Origin: Candidatus Falkowbacteria bacterium HGW-Falkowbacteria-2
GTDB lineage: Bacteria; Patescibacteriota; Patescibacteriia; Patescibacteriales; UBA12465
DNA length: 22,851 bases
Assembly: GCA_002841655.1 (NCBI GenBank)
Contig: PHAH01000005.1
Coordinates: 1-22,851, forward strand
Direction of reading: 5' to 3'
Below, one piece after another: positions 1 to 7,196 of this stretch. The notes under the pieces are model-generated. The model saw only the letters and a program-made list of their open reading frames with translations. It was not told the DNA's origin and did not search any database. The first letter of the stretch is position 1. Each line of letters opens with the position of its first letter. Both the position numbers and the translations under genes were made by a program.

Positions 1-2
1 CT

Positions 3-1580
3 TCAGATTTTACGCAAGAAGGCTTTTGCGAAAAAGGTATAATCAAAGAAAAACACACCGCCTTCAAAACATCCGGAATAAAAATGAAAGGCGATGGCAC
101 AATCGAATACAAAGTAGAGCGCCCCAAATTTCAAGACCTGGTTCAAGCACTTCTTAAAAATGAATTTAAAGGCATGATTTGTCTTTGCTGGGATAGAATC
201 AGCCGCAATGAACATGATGGCATGATAATAAAAACTCTAATAGAGAAAGGATTAGATATTCGCTTTATACAGGCCAACTATGAAAAAAGCAGCTCTGGGG
301 CCTTGCATATGGATATAGATGGCATGTTCGCTGCCCATTACTCTAGAGTAATCAGCGAAAAGGTTAAGGCGGCCGCAGAGAAACTTCGATCGGAAGGCCG
401 TTGTATATACATGACCCCTATCGGATACCTAGATAACGGATCAGACGATAAGCCAATTGATCCGGAAAGAGCGCCTATTGTTAAAAGAGTTTTTGAACTC
501 TATTCCTCTGGACAATGGAGCCTCTTCCAATTAGCAAAGTGGGCGAATAAACAAGGGCTAACAACGAAACCAAGCCGGCGCAAAAGAACCAAAGATGAAA
601 TACTTGCCGGGATGGAAGTTGATACAACTGAAAAAATCTGTCGACCAGTTAATAACAAGACTATCGAGAACATTCTCAATAACCCCTTTTATATCGGCAA
701 ACTCAAAATGAACCGAAAGGGAGATGTCTATATTGACGGCCGGCATCAAGCCTTAATAGACACTTCTCTTTTTAATAAGGTACAAGAAACCCTAAAGGCA
801 AGGAACGTAACTGTCCATTACGTTGATAGAGATTTTTTCACTTATAGAAATATAATCAAATGTTCTTGTGGCAGGTCATATTCACCCTTCCAGAAAAAAG
901 GATTTAATTATTACTATTCTCGCTGTAAAGACGGCTGTCATAATCAGGAAAAAAATATAAATGAAAAACTTATCGATAAGTTAATAATTGATTTCTTAAA
1001 AGAGATAAGTTTTAGCGATGAAGAAAAAAGAGAGATAGAAGCAAGAGCAAAAACCGGATTAGATAAAATTAAATCTCTTAGAGAAAAAGAGTTAGATGAT
1101 TTAAACCAGGAAAGAAAAAGAATATACGCCGATCTCAACTATATAACCAAAAATAAAATTAGTCTTCTTCGAACTAATGCTATGAGTATTGATAAAATGG
1201 CCGAAGAAGAAAAGATCCTTAACTCAGAGTTAGAAACTATCGAAAGAAAAACTCACGCCCACCAAGAAGCGGCCAATGAAATGCTCAAATACGTCATGAC
1301 CTTTTCAGAACTCGTAAAAATGGCTAATGTTTGCTACGAACACGCACTTGATACTGAAAAACGCGACATTGCAATACAAGTCTTTTCAGAACTCACTATA
1401 GTAGATAGAAAATTGGCTAGTATAAAAGCAAAAGAGGGCTATGCTGCCCTCTTCGCTCGTCACTCTGTGACATCTGGCTCCCAGGGTGGGATTCGAACCC
1501 ACGACCAATTGGTTAACAGCCAACTGCGCTACCGCTGCGCTACCTGGGAATATTCGATTGTGGTTCTTAGAAAGGGCTAG
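3..1580 (+). CDS. Large serine recombinase (site-specific integrase), 5' end cut by window edge
   Basis: Catalyses integration or excision of a mobile element through a serine-DNA covalent intermediate. The frame is open to the left edge; the first ATG at 84 is internal to the resolvase domain, so the nucleophile serine and roughly the first 30 residues lie outside the window. Counting from that ATG, the resolvase-domain end carries WDRISRN (36-42) and the VISEKVK helix (89-95). The recombinase domain follows at about 110-240, with the NNPFYIG motif at 199-205. A zinc-ribbon-like set C260, C262, C281, C285 comes next, then a charged coiled coil at about 330-400. The recombinase-like sequence seems to end near residue 460 (GYAALFAR). 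Residues 465-489 are the antisense reading of the tRNA-Asn gene, and the stop lies in the tRNA leader. The true C-terminus is therefore uncertain and probably depends on the integration state. It is the only + strand gene in the window. Confidence 0.88.
   Translation, partial: SDFTQEGFCEKGIIKEKHTAFKTSGIKMKGDGTIEYKVERPKFQDLVQALLKNEFKGMICLCWDRISRNEHDGMIIKTLIEKGLDIRFIQANYEKSSSGALHMDIDGMFAAHYSRVISEKVKAAAEKLRSEGRCIYMTPIGYLDNGSDDKPIDPERAPIVKRVFELYSSGQWSLFQLAKWANKQGLTTKPSRRKRTKDEILAGMEVDTTEKICRPVNNKTIENILNNPFYIGKLKMNRKGDVYIDGRHQALIDTSLFNKVQETLKARNVTVHYVDRDFFTYRNIIKCSCGRSYSPFQKKGFNYYYSRCKDGCHNQEKNINEKLIDKLIIDFLKEISFSDEEKREIEARAKTGLDKIKSLREKELDDLNQERKRIYADLNYITKNKISLLRTNAMSIDKMAEEEKILNSELETIERKTHAHQEAANEMLKYVMTFSELVKMANVCYEHALDTEKRDIAIQVFSELTIVDRKLASIKAKEGYAALFARHSVTSGSQGGIRTHDQLVNSQLRYRCATWEYSIVVLRKG
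1422..1453 (-). terminator. Rho-independent terminator for tRNA-Asn, inside recombinase coding sequence
   Basis: On the minus strand an 8-bp stem (arms 1446-1453 and 1432-1439, AAGAGGGC with GCCCTCTT, 6-nt loop) is followed by TTTTGCTTTT. It lies 21 bases beyond the tRNA 3' end in the tRNA's direction of transcription. On the + strand the same bases encode about ten recombinase residues near KAKEGYAALFAR. The + strand lacks a T tract after the stem, so termination should act only on minus-strand transcripts. Confidence 0.7.
1475..1549 (-). tRNA. tRNA-Asn (anticodon GTT)
   Basis: This is a complete 75-nt cloverleaf including an encoded CCA. The acceptor arms TCCCAGG (1543-1549) and CCTGGGA (1479-1485) pair over 7 bp, with discriminator G at 1478 and CCA at 1475-1477. 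The D stem is GCGC/GCGC. The anticodon stem GTTGG/CCAAT encloses the loop CTGTTAA, giving anticodon GTT (Asn). The variable loop has 5 nt, and the T arm GTGGG/CCCAC carries TTCGAAT. The gene is intact although the serine recombinase frame passes through it in antisense. It has its own sigma70-like promoter, and a terminator hairpin follows it. It likely supplies the substrate for the AsnRS encoded at 9533-10921. Confidence 0.97.
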
Positions 1581-1617
1581 CCTTTCCAAAAAAATAAAAT
1601 ATTTCATTGAAATATTT
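1570..1617. repeat. Two inverted repeats in the tRNA-Asn 5' leader
   Basis: A perfect 9-bp inverted repeat with a 3-nt loop (1597-1617, AAATATTTC...GAAATATTT) and a 6-bp GAAAGG/CCTTTC hairpin (1570-1586) lie between the predicted transcription start and the mature tRNA 5' end. The second hairpin contains the recombinase stop codon. They could be processing structures, regulator sites or recombinase-related sequence; the sequence does not decide. Confidence 0.45.
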
Positions 1618-1623
1618 ACTAAT

Positions 1624-1651
1624 ATCATACCAGATTAACGTGGTATGTCAA
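1624..1651 (-). promoter_or_regulatory. Sigma70-type promoter of tRNA-Asn
   Basis: On the minus strand a consensus -35 TTGACA (1646-1651) is separated by 16 bp from TATGAT (1624-1629). The predicted start near 1617 leaves a leader of about 70 nt before the mature tRNA, which RNase P must remove. Confidence 0.75.
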
Positions 1652-1677
1652 CCCTGAGTATAAGTCTCTAAAATAGG

Positions 1678-1703
1678 AAAAAAGGGGCTTTTTACGGCCC
1701 CTT
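1678..1703 (-). terminator. Rho-independent terminator of the 127-aa hypothetical gene
   Basis: On the minus strand AAGGGGC (1697-1703) pairs with GCCCCTT (1682-1688) across an 8-nt loop, followed by a run of six T. It begins 15 bases past the stop of the gene at 1719-2102 and separates it from the tRNA promoter. Confidence 0.85.
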
Positions 1704-1718
1704 CTGCTAAAAATGATG

Positions 1719-2102
1719 TTAAGTTAGTGTGCCTTGTGCGTTATCTCTATAAGAATTTTTCCGATTTGAAAGCTTCTGGTACAAATCTGGAATTAGGTGA
1801 GGGTCAAGAAAATCAACAAAATCAACGTTGCTTCGAGACATAAGCTCAATAAATTCGGGGACTGACCATAGCACCTCCTCTGGTTCCTGGCCCATTAGGA
1901 TAATAATTTTATCAGGATCATTTACATAATCCATTGCGATTCTCAGGCCGACTCTGTCGGTAAATAGCTGCTCATCATTTTCGAGAGTGTTTACATCGAT
2001 AATAACGAGATCTTCATAATCCAATTCCTCAGGACCAAGATGGTTTTCAAGATACATCCACATGTTCCTTTCATGCGTGCCACCAATAATTGTAGTTTTC
2101 AT
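1719..2102 (-). CDS. Hypothetical protein, 127 aa, monocistronic
   Basis: I do not recognise this protein. It is acidic and soluble-looking, with no signal peptide or membrane segment. Beta-alpha alternation is suggested by TTIIGG (3-8), DLVIIDV (31-37) and KIIILMG (65-71), each followed by helix-forming sequence. This resembles a small Rossmann or receiver-like fold, but no phosphoacceptor or nucleotide-binding motif is convincing. The C-terminal 20 residues are polar and probably disordered. It has its own promoter (2140-2168) and terminator (1678-1703), so it is transcribed separately from the rpoD operon. No Shine-Dalgarno sequence precedes the start (AGCAGCAAAGC before ATG). That it is a real gene is supported mainly by the flanking promoter and terminator; function is unknown. 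Confidence 0.75.
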   Translation of the reverse strand: MKTTIIGGTHERNMWMYLENHLGPEELDYEDLVIIDVNTLENDEQLFTDRVGLRIAMDYVNDPDKIIILMGQEPEEVLWSVPEFIELMSRSNVDFVDFLDPHLIPDLYQKLSNRKNSYRDNAQGTLT

Positions 2103-2139
2103 GCTTTGCTGCTGTATTTATTAAATGAACAATTGACAA

Positions 2140-2168
2140 AGTATAGCATTTTTTTCGCTTCGGGTCAA
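2140..2168 (-). promoter_or_regulatory. Sigma70-type promoter of the 127-aa hypothetical gene
   Basis: On the minus strand TTGACC (2163-2168) and TATACT (2140-2145) are separated by exactly 17 bp. It lies between the rpoD terminator and the hypothetical gene, with a leader of about 30 nt. Confidence 0.75.
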
Positions 2169-2178
2169 TTGCTAAATC

Positions 2179-2208
2179 AAAAAACGGAGCCACATGGCTC
2201 CGTTTTTG
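2179..2208 (-). terminator. Terminator of the aspS-to-rpoD operon
   Basis: A perfect 8-bp stem (2184-2191 with 2196-2203, ACGGAGCC/GGCTCCGT) with a 4-nt loop is flanked by A and T tracts. It can work in both directions. On the minus strand it begins 8 bases after the rpoD stop codon. Confidence 0.92.
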
Positions 2209-2215
2209 TGTATTT

Positions 2216-3535
2216 TTAGTAATCCCTCAATTTTTCCAGCCCCTTGAGTTTCCGGATTTTCTCTAAAGCTTTTGACTCAATTTGACGAATACGTTCACGG
2301 GTAACCTCAAATTCCTGTCCCACTTCTTCTAAGGTGTGAGCAACGCCATCGGTGAGCCCGAAGCGCATTTCTAGTATTTTTTGCTCTCTCGGTGATAGTT
2401 GAGCGACAATATTTTTAACGTAATCACGCAAGAGCTGCAAGGCCGCCGCTCTATCTGGGGTCACATTCTTCACATCCTCAATGAAATCTTCCAAAGTTGA
2501 GTCTTCTTCATCGTCACCGATACTAGTTTCAAGTGAAATCGTATCTTGTGAGATTTTGATAATATATCTCACCTTCTCAATATCCTCTCCCATTTCTGAA
2601 GCAATTTCTTCCGCTAACGGTTCGCGTCCTAATTCTTGAATAAGGGTGCGTTGCACTTGCTGAAACTTGTTAATTGTTTCCACCATGTGCACAGGAATAC
2701 GGATGGTGCGGCTTTGATCAGCTAAAGCACGTGTGATTGCCTGTCTTATCCACCAAGTTGCGTAGGTCGAGAACTTAAAGCCCTTGCGGAACTCAAACTT
2801 TTCAACGGCACGAAACAAACCAATATTTCCTTCTTGGATAAGATCGAGCAAGCTTAGGCCTTTAGCACCGGCAAACTTCTTAGCAATAGAAACAACTAAG
2901 CGCAGGTTAGCTTCGATAATTTTCTTTTCAGCTTCCTTGTCACCCTTCTCTTTGCGTTTTGCGAGCTCAACTTCTTCTTCAGAGGTAAGGAGTGGCACTT
3001 TGCCGATTTCTTTTAAATACATCTGAATAGAATCTGCGCTCAGTTTTGATAGGTCGAAGGTAACGGCAGCGGCGGCCTTGGCTGAGGTCATGTGTTGATT
3101 TTTTTCTTGCACATCTAGGATGCGACCAGAGTCTTCCGCGATGCGAATACCGTTCTTGGATAACTCGCCTAAAAAAACATCATATTCGTAAACATACTCT
3201 TCCACTTCAGGGAACAAGTATAATAGTTCGGTCTCGGTCACAAAACTTCGTGTTCGTCCTTTAGCGAGCAACTTTTGCAACTGCTCTTCGGTAGGCTGTA
3301 CCACAACTCTAGCTGGCTTCTCTGGAGCCTTTTCCTTGTGCACTGGTTTCTTTGCAGCCTTAGGTGCACCCTTCTTTACCTCCTGCTTCTTTGCAACCGG
3401 CTTTTTAGCAACTACCTTAGGACGACCATTGGCGTGTCCATTGGTTTTAGTGGCTGGTTTCTTGGCGACCTGCTTTTTCAGCGGCGCTTTCTTGGAAACC
3501 GGCTTCTTTGAGTTGTGATTTTTGCTTTTAGCCAT
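2216..3535 (-). CDS. rpoD: RNA polymerase principal sigma factor RpoD/SigA
   Basis: Directs RNA polymerase to -10/-35 promoters of housekeeping genes; the promoters seen in this window fit its specificity. The protein has 439 aa. Region 1.2 lies at about 168-200 (DSIQMYLKEIGKVPLLT). Region 2 spans about 203-275 and includes NLRLVVSIAKKF, DLIQEGNIGL and the -10-recognition helix ending YATWWIRQAITRA (258-270). Region 3 is at 282-360, and region 4 at 374-430 has the -35 helix-turn-helix TLEEVGQEFEVTRERIRQIE (401-420). Residues 1-75 are a low-complexity Lys/Ala/Pro tract in place of acidic region 1.1. It is the last gene of a long operon, 8 bases after dnaG, preserving the classical dnaG-rpoD pairing. 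No Shine-Dalgarno sequence is present; ATG follows AAATATAACT. Confidence 0.97.
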   Translation of the reverse strand: MAKSKNHNSKKPVSKKAPLKKQVAKKPATKTNGHANGRPKVVAKKPVAKKQEVKKGAPKAAKKPVHKEKAPEKPARVVVQPTEEQLQKLLAKGRTRSFVTETELLYLFPEVEEYVYEYDVFLGELSKNGIRIAEDSGRILDVQEKNQHMTSAKAAAAVTFDLSKLSADSIQMYLKEIGKVPLLTSEEEVELAKRKEKGDKEAEKKIIEANLRLVVSIAKKFAGAKGLSLLDLIQEGNIGLFRAVEKFEFRKGFKFSTYATWWIRQAITRALADQSRTIRIPVHMVETINKFQQVQRTLIQELGREPLAEEIASEMGEDIEKVRYIIKISQDTISLETSIGDDEEDSTLEDFIEDVKNVTPDRAAALQLLRDYVKNIVAQLSPREQKILEMRFGLTDGVAHTLEEVGQEFEVTRERIRQIESKALEKIRKLKGLEKLRDY

Positions 3536-3543
3536 AGTTATAT

Positions 3544-5346
3544 TTAAAGACTTTGCAGCGCATTGAGCTGCTCGGTCAGGTTCTTCATTTCAGTCATCAG
3601 GATATCCATTCCCTCATCGCCGCTAGCTTCTGATGATGCAATCTTATCCTGTAAAAGCTTAATACGTCTCTTAAGGCTGAATTTTTTCATCTCTACTAAA
3701 ATCTTGGTAATCTCTGCCTTAATCTGATTGAAATCATAGTTATAGTAATCTTTCTCCCCTAAAAGCGCTAGTCGGTCAATCATGTTAACGGTGCCATCGT
3801 CTTGTTCTTGCAAATATAAGCGAAAAGAATCGTAGTCCAGATGGGCAAATTTATTATAATAGATAATCAGGTTTCTGTAAAACTTCTGCCTACTCTCTTC
3901 CTCAAGGTCCTCGGGCTCTAGATGTGAGGCGGCGTAATGGATGAAATCGGGAGATTTCAGCAATAGAGCAAGCACAATTTCCACCAACCGGTCTTCTCGG
4001 CTCAGACTTTCTACGGGCAGCTCTTTCGCTTCAGCTTTAATAACAGGTCTTACCGGAGCCTTATCAGTTTTAACGGGAATAACACTCTCACGTAAAGCTT
4101 GTTCATTGATGCCGACACTTTCGGCAAGTCGCTGGAACCAATAATCCTGATCGATCTTATTGGCTAGCTTCGATATCATCGCTAGCATTAATTTAGCTAC
4201 TTCCTTTTTGTCGCTCAGCTTCCTTAAATCCTTATCCGCCTTTACTTTGGAAAAATAGTATTCCATCATCGGCTGCGAATTGATTAAGGCTTGTTTGAAG
4301 TCTTCGGGGTTAGCGCGCAAACAATCATCGGGGTCCTTATACTGTTTAGGTAAAACAATTATCTTGATATTAATATCCAGCGCCATCGCCTCATGTATCC
4401 CTCTATCAGCAGCGAGTTGCCCGGCCTGATCCATGTCAAAAGACAACGCAATATTATTACTAAATCTTTTTATTAACCGCAGTTGCTCAGCCGTGAGAGC
4501 AGTGCCTGATGAAGCGACAGTGTTAGTGAAACCGTGTTGATGACAAGCAATAGCATCCATCTGTCCTTCAACGACAATGGCAAAGTCTCTCTCCTTAATT
4601 GCCTTCTTAGAGCGATCAAGGGCAAACAACACCCGACTTTTGTCATAGACTTCGGTCTGCGGACTGTTGATATATTTTCCGCCAGGAGTCGTCTCGGCCT
4701 TGTCAGGATTAATGCGAGCCGTGAAAGCAATCACGGCACCGTTAGCATCGCGAATCGGAAAGACAATACGATCACGAAAGCGATCATACACGCTTCCCCT
4801 CTCGCCGCGACCGGCGAGACCGGCGGCAAATATCTCTTCCTCCTTAAAACCCTTGGCTTTCAAGGCGGTGGTCAAAGCGCCCCAGCTTTCAGGACCATAG
4901 CCAACCTGCCACTCCTTAATTGTCTTTTCACTTAAGCCCCGTTTAAGGAGATAGGCTTTCATTTTCTTGCCGTTTTCTTCACTCTCCAACCAACGCTGAT
5001 ATTGTTCAGCGGCGGCTTGCAAGCAATCGAGTATGCGCGCGCGACGGGAATACTCTTCTTTGTTTTCTTGTTTTAAAACAACACCCGCTTTCGGGGCGAG
5101 TAGGCGCAAGGTATCAGGAAAGCTAAGTCCCTCCATCTCTTGCACAAAGGAAAGCACGTCGCCGCCCTTTCCGCAGCCAAAACAGTGCCAAATCTGCTTA
5201 TCCGGAGATATCACAAAAGACGGGGACTTTTCCCGATGAAAGGGGCAAAGCGCCTGAAAATTAGCACCAGCCGCCTTTACTTGGATATACTCGCGGAGCA
5301 CTTCCACGATATCCAATTTGGATTTTATCTCCTCAGCCGAAGACAT
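3544..5346 (-). CDS. dnaG: DNA primase DnaG
   Basis: Synthesises RNA primers at the replication fork with the DnaB helicase. The 600-aa length is typical. The N-terminal CHC2 zinc-binding module has C34, H37, C55 and C58. The RNA-polymerase core follows, and the TOPRIM fold carries VVEGQMD (258-264, catalytic E260) and the metal-binding DMD (D304, D306). The C-terminal 150 residues are helical and poorly conserved, as expected for the helicase-binding domain. It lies between a conserved-looking hypothetical gene (4-base gap upstream) and rpoD (8-base gap downstream). The start precedes EEIKSKLDIVEVL, the usual primase N-terminus, by three residues. No Shine-Dalgarno sequence is present. Confidence 0.97.
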   Translation of the reverse strand: MSSAEEIKSKLDIVEVLREYIQVKAAGANFQALCPFHREKSPSFVISPDKQIWHCFGCGKGGDVLSFVQEMEGLSFPDTLRLLAPKAGVVLKQENKEEYSRRARILDCLQAAAEQYQRWLESEENGKKMKAYLLKRGLSEKTIKEWQVGYGPESWGALTTALKAKGFKEEEIFAAGLAGRGERGSVYDRFRDRIVFPIRDANGAVIAFTARINPDKAETTPGGKYINSPQTEVYDKSRVLFALDRSKKAIKERDFAIVVEGQMDAIACHQHGFTNTVASSGTALTAEQLRLIKRFSNNIALSFDMDQAGQLAADRGIHEAMALDINIKIIVLPKQYKDPDDCLRANPEDFKQALINSQPMMEYYFSKVKADKDLRKLSDKKEVAKLMLAMISKLANKIDQDYWFQRLAESVGINEQALRESVIPVKTDKAPVRPVIKAEAKELPVESLSREDRLVEIVLALLLKSPDFIHYAASHLEPEDLEEESRQKFYRNLIIYYNKFAHLDYDSFRLYLQEQDDGTVNMIDRLALLGEKDYYNYDFNQIKAEITKILVEMKKFSLKRRIKLLQDKIASSEASGDEGMDILMTEMKNLTEQLNALQSL

Positions 5347-5350
5347 AAAT

Positions 5351-5821
5351 TTATGAAAATAATTTTTGCCACCAAGTCTTTTTAGGATGTGGTGTTCTGG
5401 CTGTTAACTTTTGGGGTCTAAGAGTATGAAGCACATCTTGCTCTGCTTTCTCACTATCTGAACTTGAATTTTGAGTGCTTGTATTTGGCGTTTCCGTGCT
5501 TGCGGCTACACCCGGCTGCAGATATGATTGCAAACGCGCCACTTCCCCTTCAACCAATTCTCCCTCATATTCACCGCTATGTCGAGACTGCCCTTCGTAG
5601 CTCGCCTTTTTTTGATCAAGGTGGAGATTGAAATATAGTTCATCACTTCCTGCTACTTCTTGAACATACAGATGAAAGCGGGGATAGAAATCACCACCGA
5701 GACGACGCACAAAACTATCCTGCCCACTACTGCGGTCGGTGATGAAAGTGTAGCCAGCCCGTCGCAGCCATTGTGCTGCCGGCGCTCCTCCCATTTGATT
5801 TTTATGTAGTCTAAGTTTCAT
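5351..5821 (-). CDS. Hypothetical protein, 156 aa, in the primase operon
   Basis: I cannot assign a function. Residues 1-95 look folded, with a basic, aromatic-rich pattern: WLRRAGYTFI (18-27), SFVRRLGGDFYPRFHLYV (36-53), FNLHLDQKKASYEG (64-77) and HSGEYEGELVEGEVARL (81-97). Residues 105-135 are Ser/Thr/Asn-rich and probably disordered, and the tail is basic with WWQKLFS at the end. There is no signal peptide or membrane segment. The compact motifs suggest a real conserved family, possibly nucleic-acid binding given its charge and its position 4 bases before dnaG, but that is inference. Its start overlaps the end of the gtrA-like gene by 11 bases, implying translational coupling. Confidence 0.8.
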   Translation of the reverse strand: MKLRLHKNQMGGAPAAQWLRRAGYTFITDRSSGQDSFVRRLGGDFYPRFHLYVQEVAGSDELYFNLHLDQKKASYEGQSRHSGEYEGELVEGEVARLQSYLQPGVAASTETPNTSTQNSSSDSEKAEQDVLHTLRPQKLTARTPHPKKTWWQKLFS

Positions 5822-6284
5822 TGATAGTTTTACGAAAGATAATAAAGCGATAATTGAAATAGTTTACAACTCCTAAAAACAAATTGACGATTATTTGCGA
5901 CAGTAAATACCAGACACCAAGATTATTGACGAGCATGTGCATTGCCCAACCATTAAAATACATCGCAATGAAGGCACTGCCAAAGTACATGAAGAGCTGA
6001 CGTGGTAGTCGCACCTGACTATAATTTCGGAAGGTCCAGAGTTTCTGTAGACTAAAACTAACCACAAAGGAACAGAGGAAGGCGGCCGAAGTCGCAACCA
6101 CGATATCCCACTTAAAGACGCCATGAAAGATATACAGGGCGACCAAATCAACCACCCCCGCTAAACCACCGGAAAGAAAAAATTTGATAACTGACTTCCT
6201 CGCTTCGCAAAAATTGAACAGGCCTGGATGACATGTTAGGAGGAAATTACGAAAACGAATATATAATCTATTTATAACTGGCAT
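5811..6284 (-). CDS. GtrA-like membrane protein
   Basis: GtrA-family proteins are small four-helix membrane proteins thought to help move lipid-linked sugars across the membrane for surface polysaccharide modification. This 157-aa protein has four hydrophobic segments at about 32-56, 60-80, 97-118 and 124-145. It carries the family pattern FFLSGGLAGVVDL at the first helix, SFSLQKLWTFR (76-86) after the second, and NYFNYRFIIFRK near the C-terminus. It starts 4 bases after the carboxypeptidase stop and overlaps the following hypothetical gene by 11 bases. No glycosyltransferase partner is visible nearby, so the substrate cannot be inferred. Confidence 0.85.
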   Translation of the reverse strand: MPVINRLYIRFRNFLLTCHPGLFNFCEARKSVIKFFLSGGLAGVVDLVALYIFHGVFKWDIVVATSAAFLCSFVVSFSLQKLWTFRNYSQVRLPRQLFMYFGSAFIAMYFNGWAMHMLVNNLGVWYLLSQIIVNLFLGVVNYFNYRFIIFRKTINET

Positions 6285-6287
6285 AAG

Positions 6288-7196
6288 TTACCATTGGCAA
6301 TAATTAAAGGCCCAAGAAGCAAGAGAGCGAGCTTGCTGAAAACGCTCATTCTTTCCCCCGCTATCAAGGACAACAACAATGACACTGCGCCCGCTGACGT
6401 CACGGAAACGGCCAACAAAGCAGTATCCAGCACTATCGGTATAACCGGTCTTTCCGCCAACTGCTTGCATGCCACTAACTGAATCTGTCTCTAACAACCA
6501 ATCAGTTGATTCTAGTTTCTTCGTCCTGCCCTTCACCGTGATAAATTCATATGATGGCTTGCCCACGGCCGCTGCGATATCAGGTTGATCAAGGGCTGCT
6601 TTTGCTAGGCGAGCAACGTCTTTAGCGTTAGATAAGTTATCGTTATTTAAACCGATAGGGTCGGCAAATGAGCTTTGCATTAAGCCGAGAGCCTTGGCTT
6701 TGATATTCATAGCGACAATAAACTCATCATCGCTTAAACCGGTAGAACGAGCGAGCGCAAGCGTGGCACCATTATCAGAAGCAACTAAACTAGAATTAAA
6801 TAAATCTTTGATGGTAACAGTGTCGCCCACAAATAGATTTACTTTTCCGCCATCAACTAAATCAGCGCGACTGATAGTGTATGTTTTTTCCCAGCCAGGA
6901 TTCTTATCTAAAAAAACTAAAGCGGTCATTAGCTTAGTGATACTAGCGATGGGCTGTTGTCTCTCTCCTGACTTTACCTCCAACCAGACGTGTCCATCAT
7001 CGGTTAAAACAGCAGCACTCTTCGCACTAACACTTGGAGCTTCAGTAACGACTGGTTTGTCACTATTTTCAGGCAGGCGTTCAGTGACACAGGCCTCATT
7101 GCCGCGCCAGGGTCCACTTGCGTAGATAGCGGTAGTTTCACCAGGCGTCCACAAAGAAAGCAGAACGGCAATGATGTTAGCTAACGCACTTAACAT
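6288..7196 (-). CDS. D-alanyl-D-alanine carboxypeptidase (peptidase S11, DacA-like)
   Basis: Trims the terminal D-Ala from peptidoglycan pentapeptides outside the membrane. The 302-aa protein has the three active-site motifs of the penicillin-binding fold: SITK (S85 nucleophile, K88), SDN (140-142) and KTG (249-251). The N-terminal hydrophobic stretch at 2-17 is a probable signal or anchor and is rather short. The C-terminal beta domain and amphipathic anchor of PBP5 are absent, so this is the catalytic domain alone. Its start overlaps the scpB stop region by 7 bases. The preceding bases GGAGGAGGAAAAATC form the only strong Shine-Dalgarno sequence I found in the window, lying within the last scpB codons. 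It suggests a normal peptidoglycan wall. Confidence 0.93.
   Translation of the reverse strand: MLSALANIIAVLLSLWTPGETTAIYASGPWRGNEACVTERLPENSDKPVVTEAPSVSAKSAAVLTDDGHVWLEVKSGERQQPIASITKLMTALVFLDKNPGWEKTYTISRADLVDGGKVNLFVGDTVTIKDLFNSSLVASDNGATLALARSTGLSDDEFIVAMNIKAKALGLMQSSFADPIGLNNDNLSNAKDVARLAKAALDQPDIAAAVGKPSYEFITVKGRTKKLESTDWLLETDSVSGMQAVGGKTGYTDSAGYCFVGRFRDVSGRSVIVVVLDSGGKNERFQQARSLASWAFNYCQW

Noticed and set aside
1570..1590. Hairpin after the recombinase stop as a + strand terminator
   Set aside because: The 6-bp stem is followed by A residues, not T, on the + strand.
1386..1628. 80-aa minus-strand frame spanning the tRNA-Asn region
   Set aside because: It is a translation of the tRNA gene, its terminator and its leader, not a protein gene.
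4534..4935. 133-aa + strand frame opposite dnaG
   Set aside because: It is antisense to the TOPRIM region of a well-conserved primase, with no promoter and no recognisable protein.
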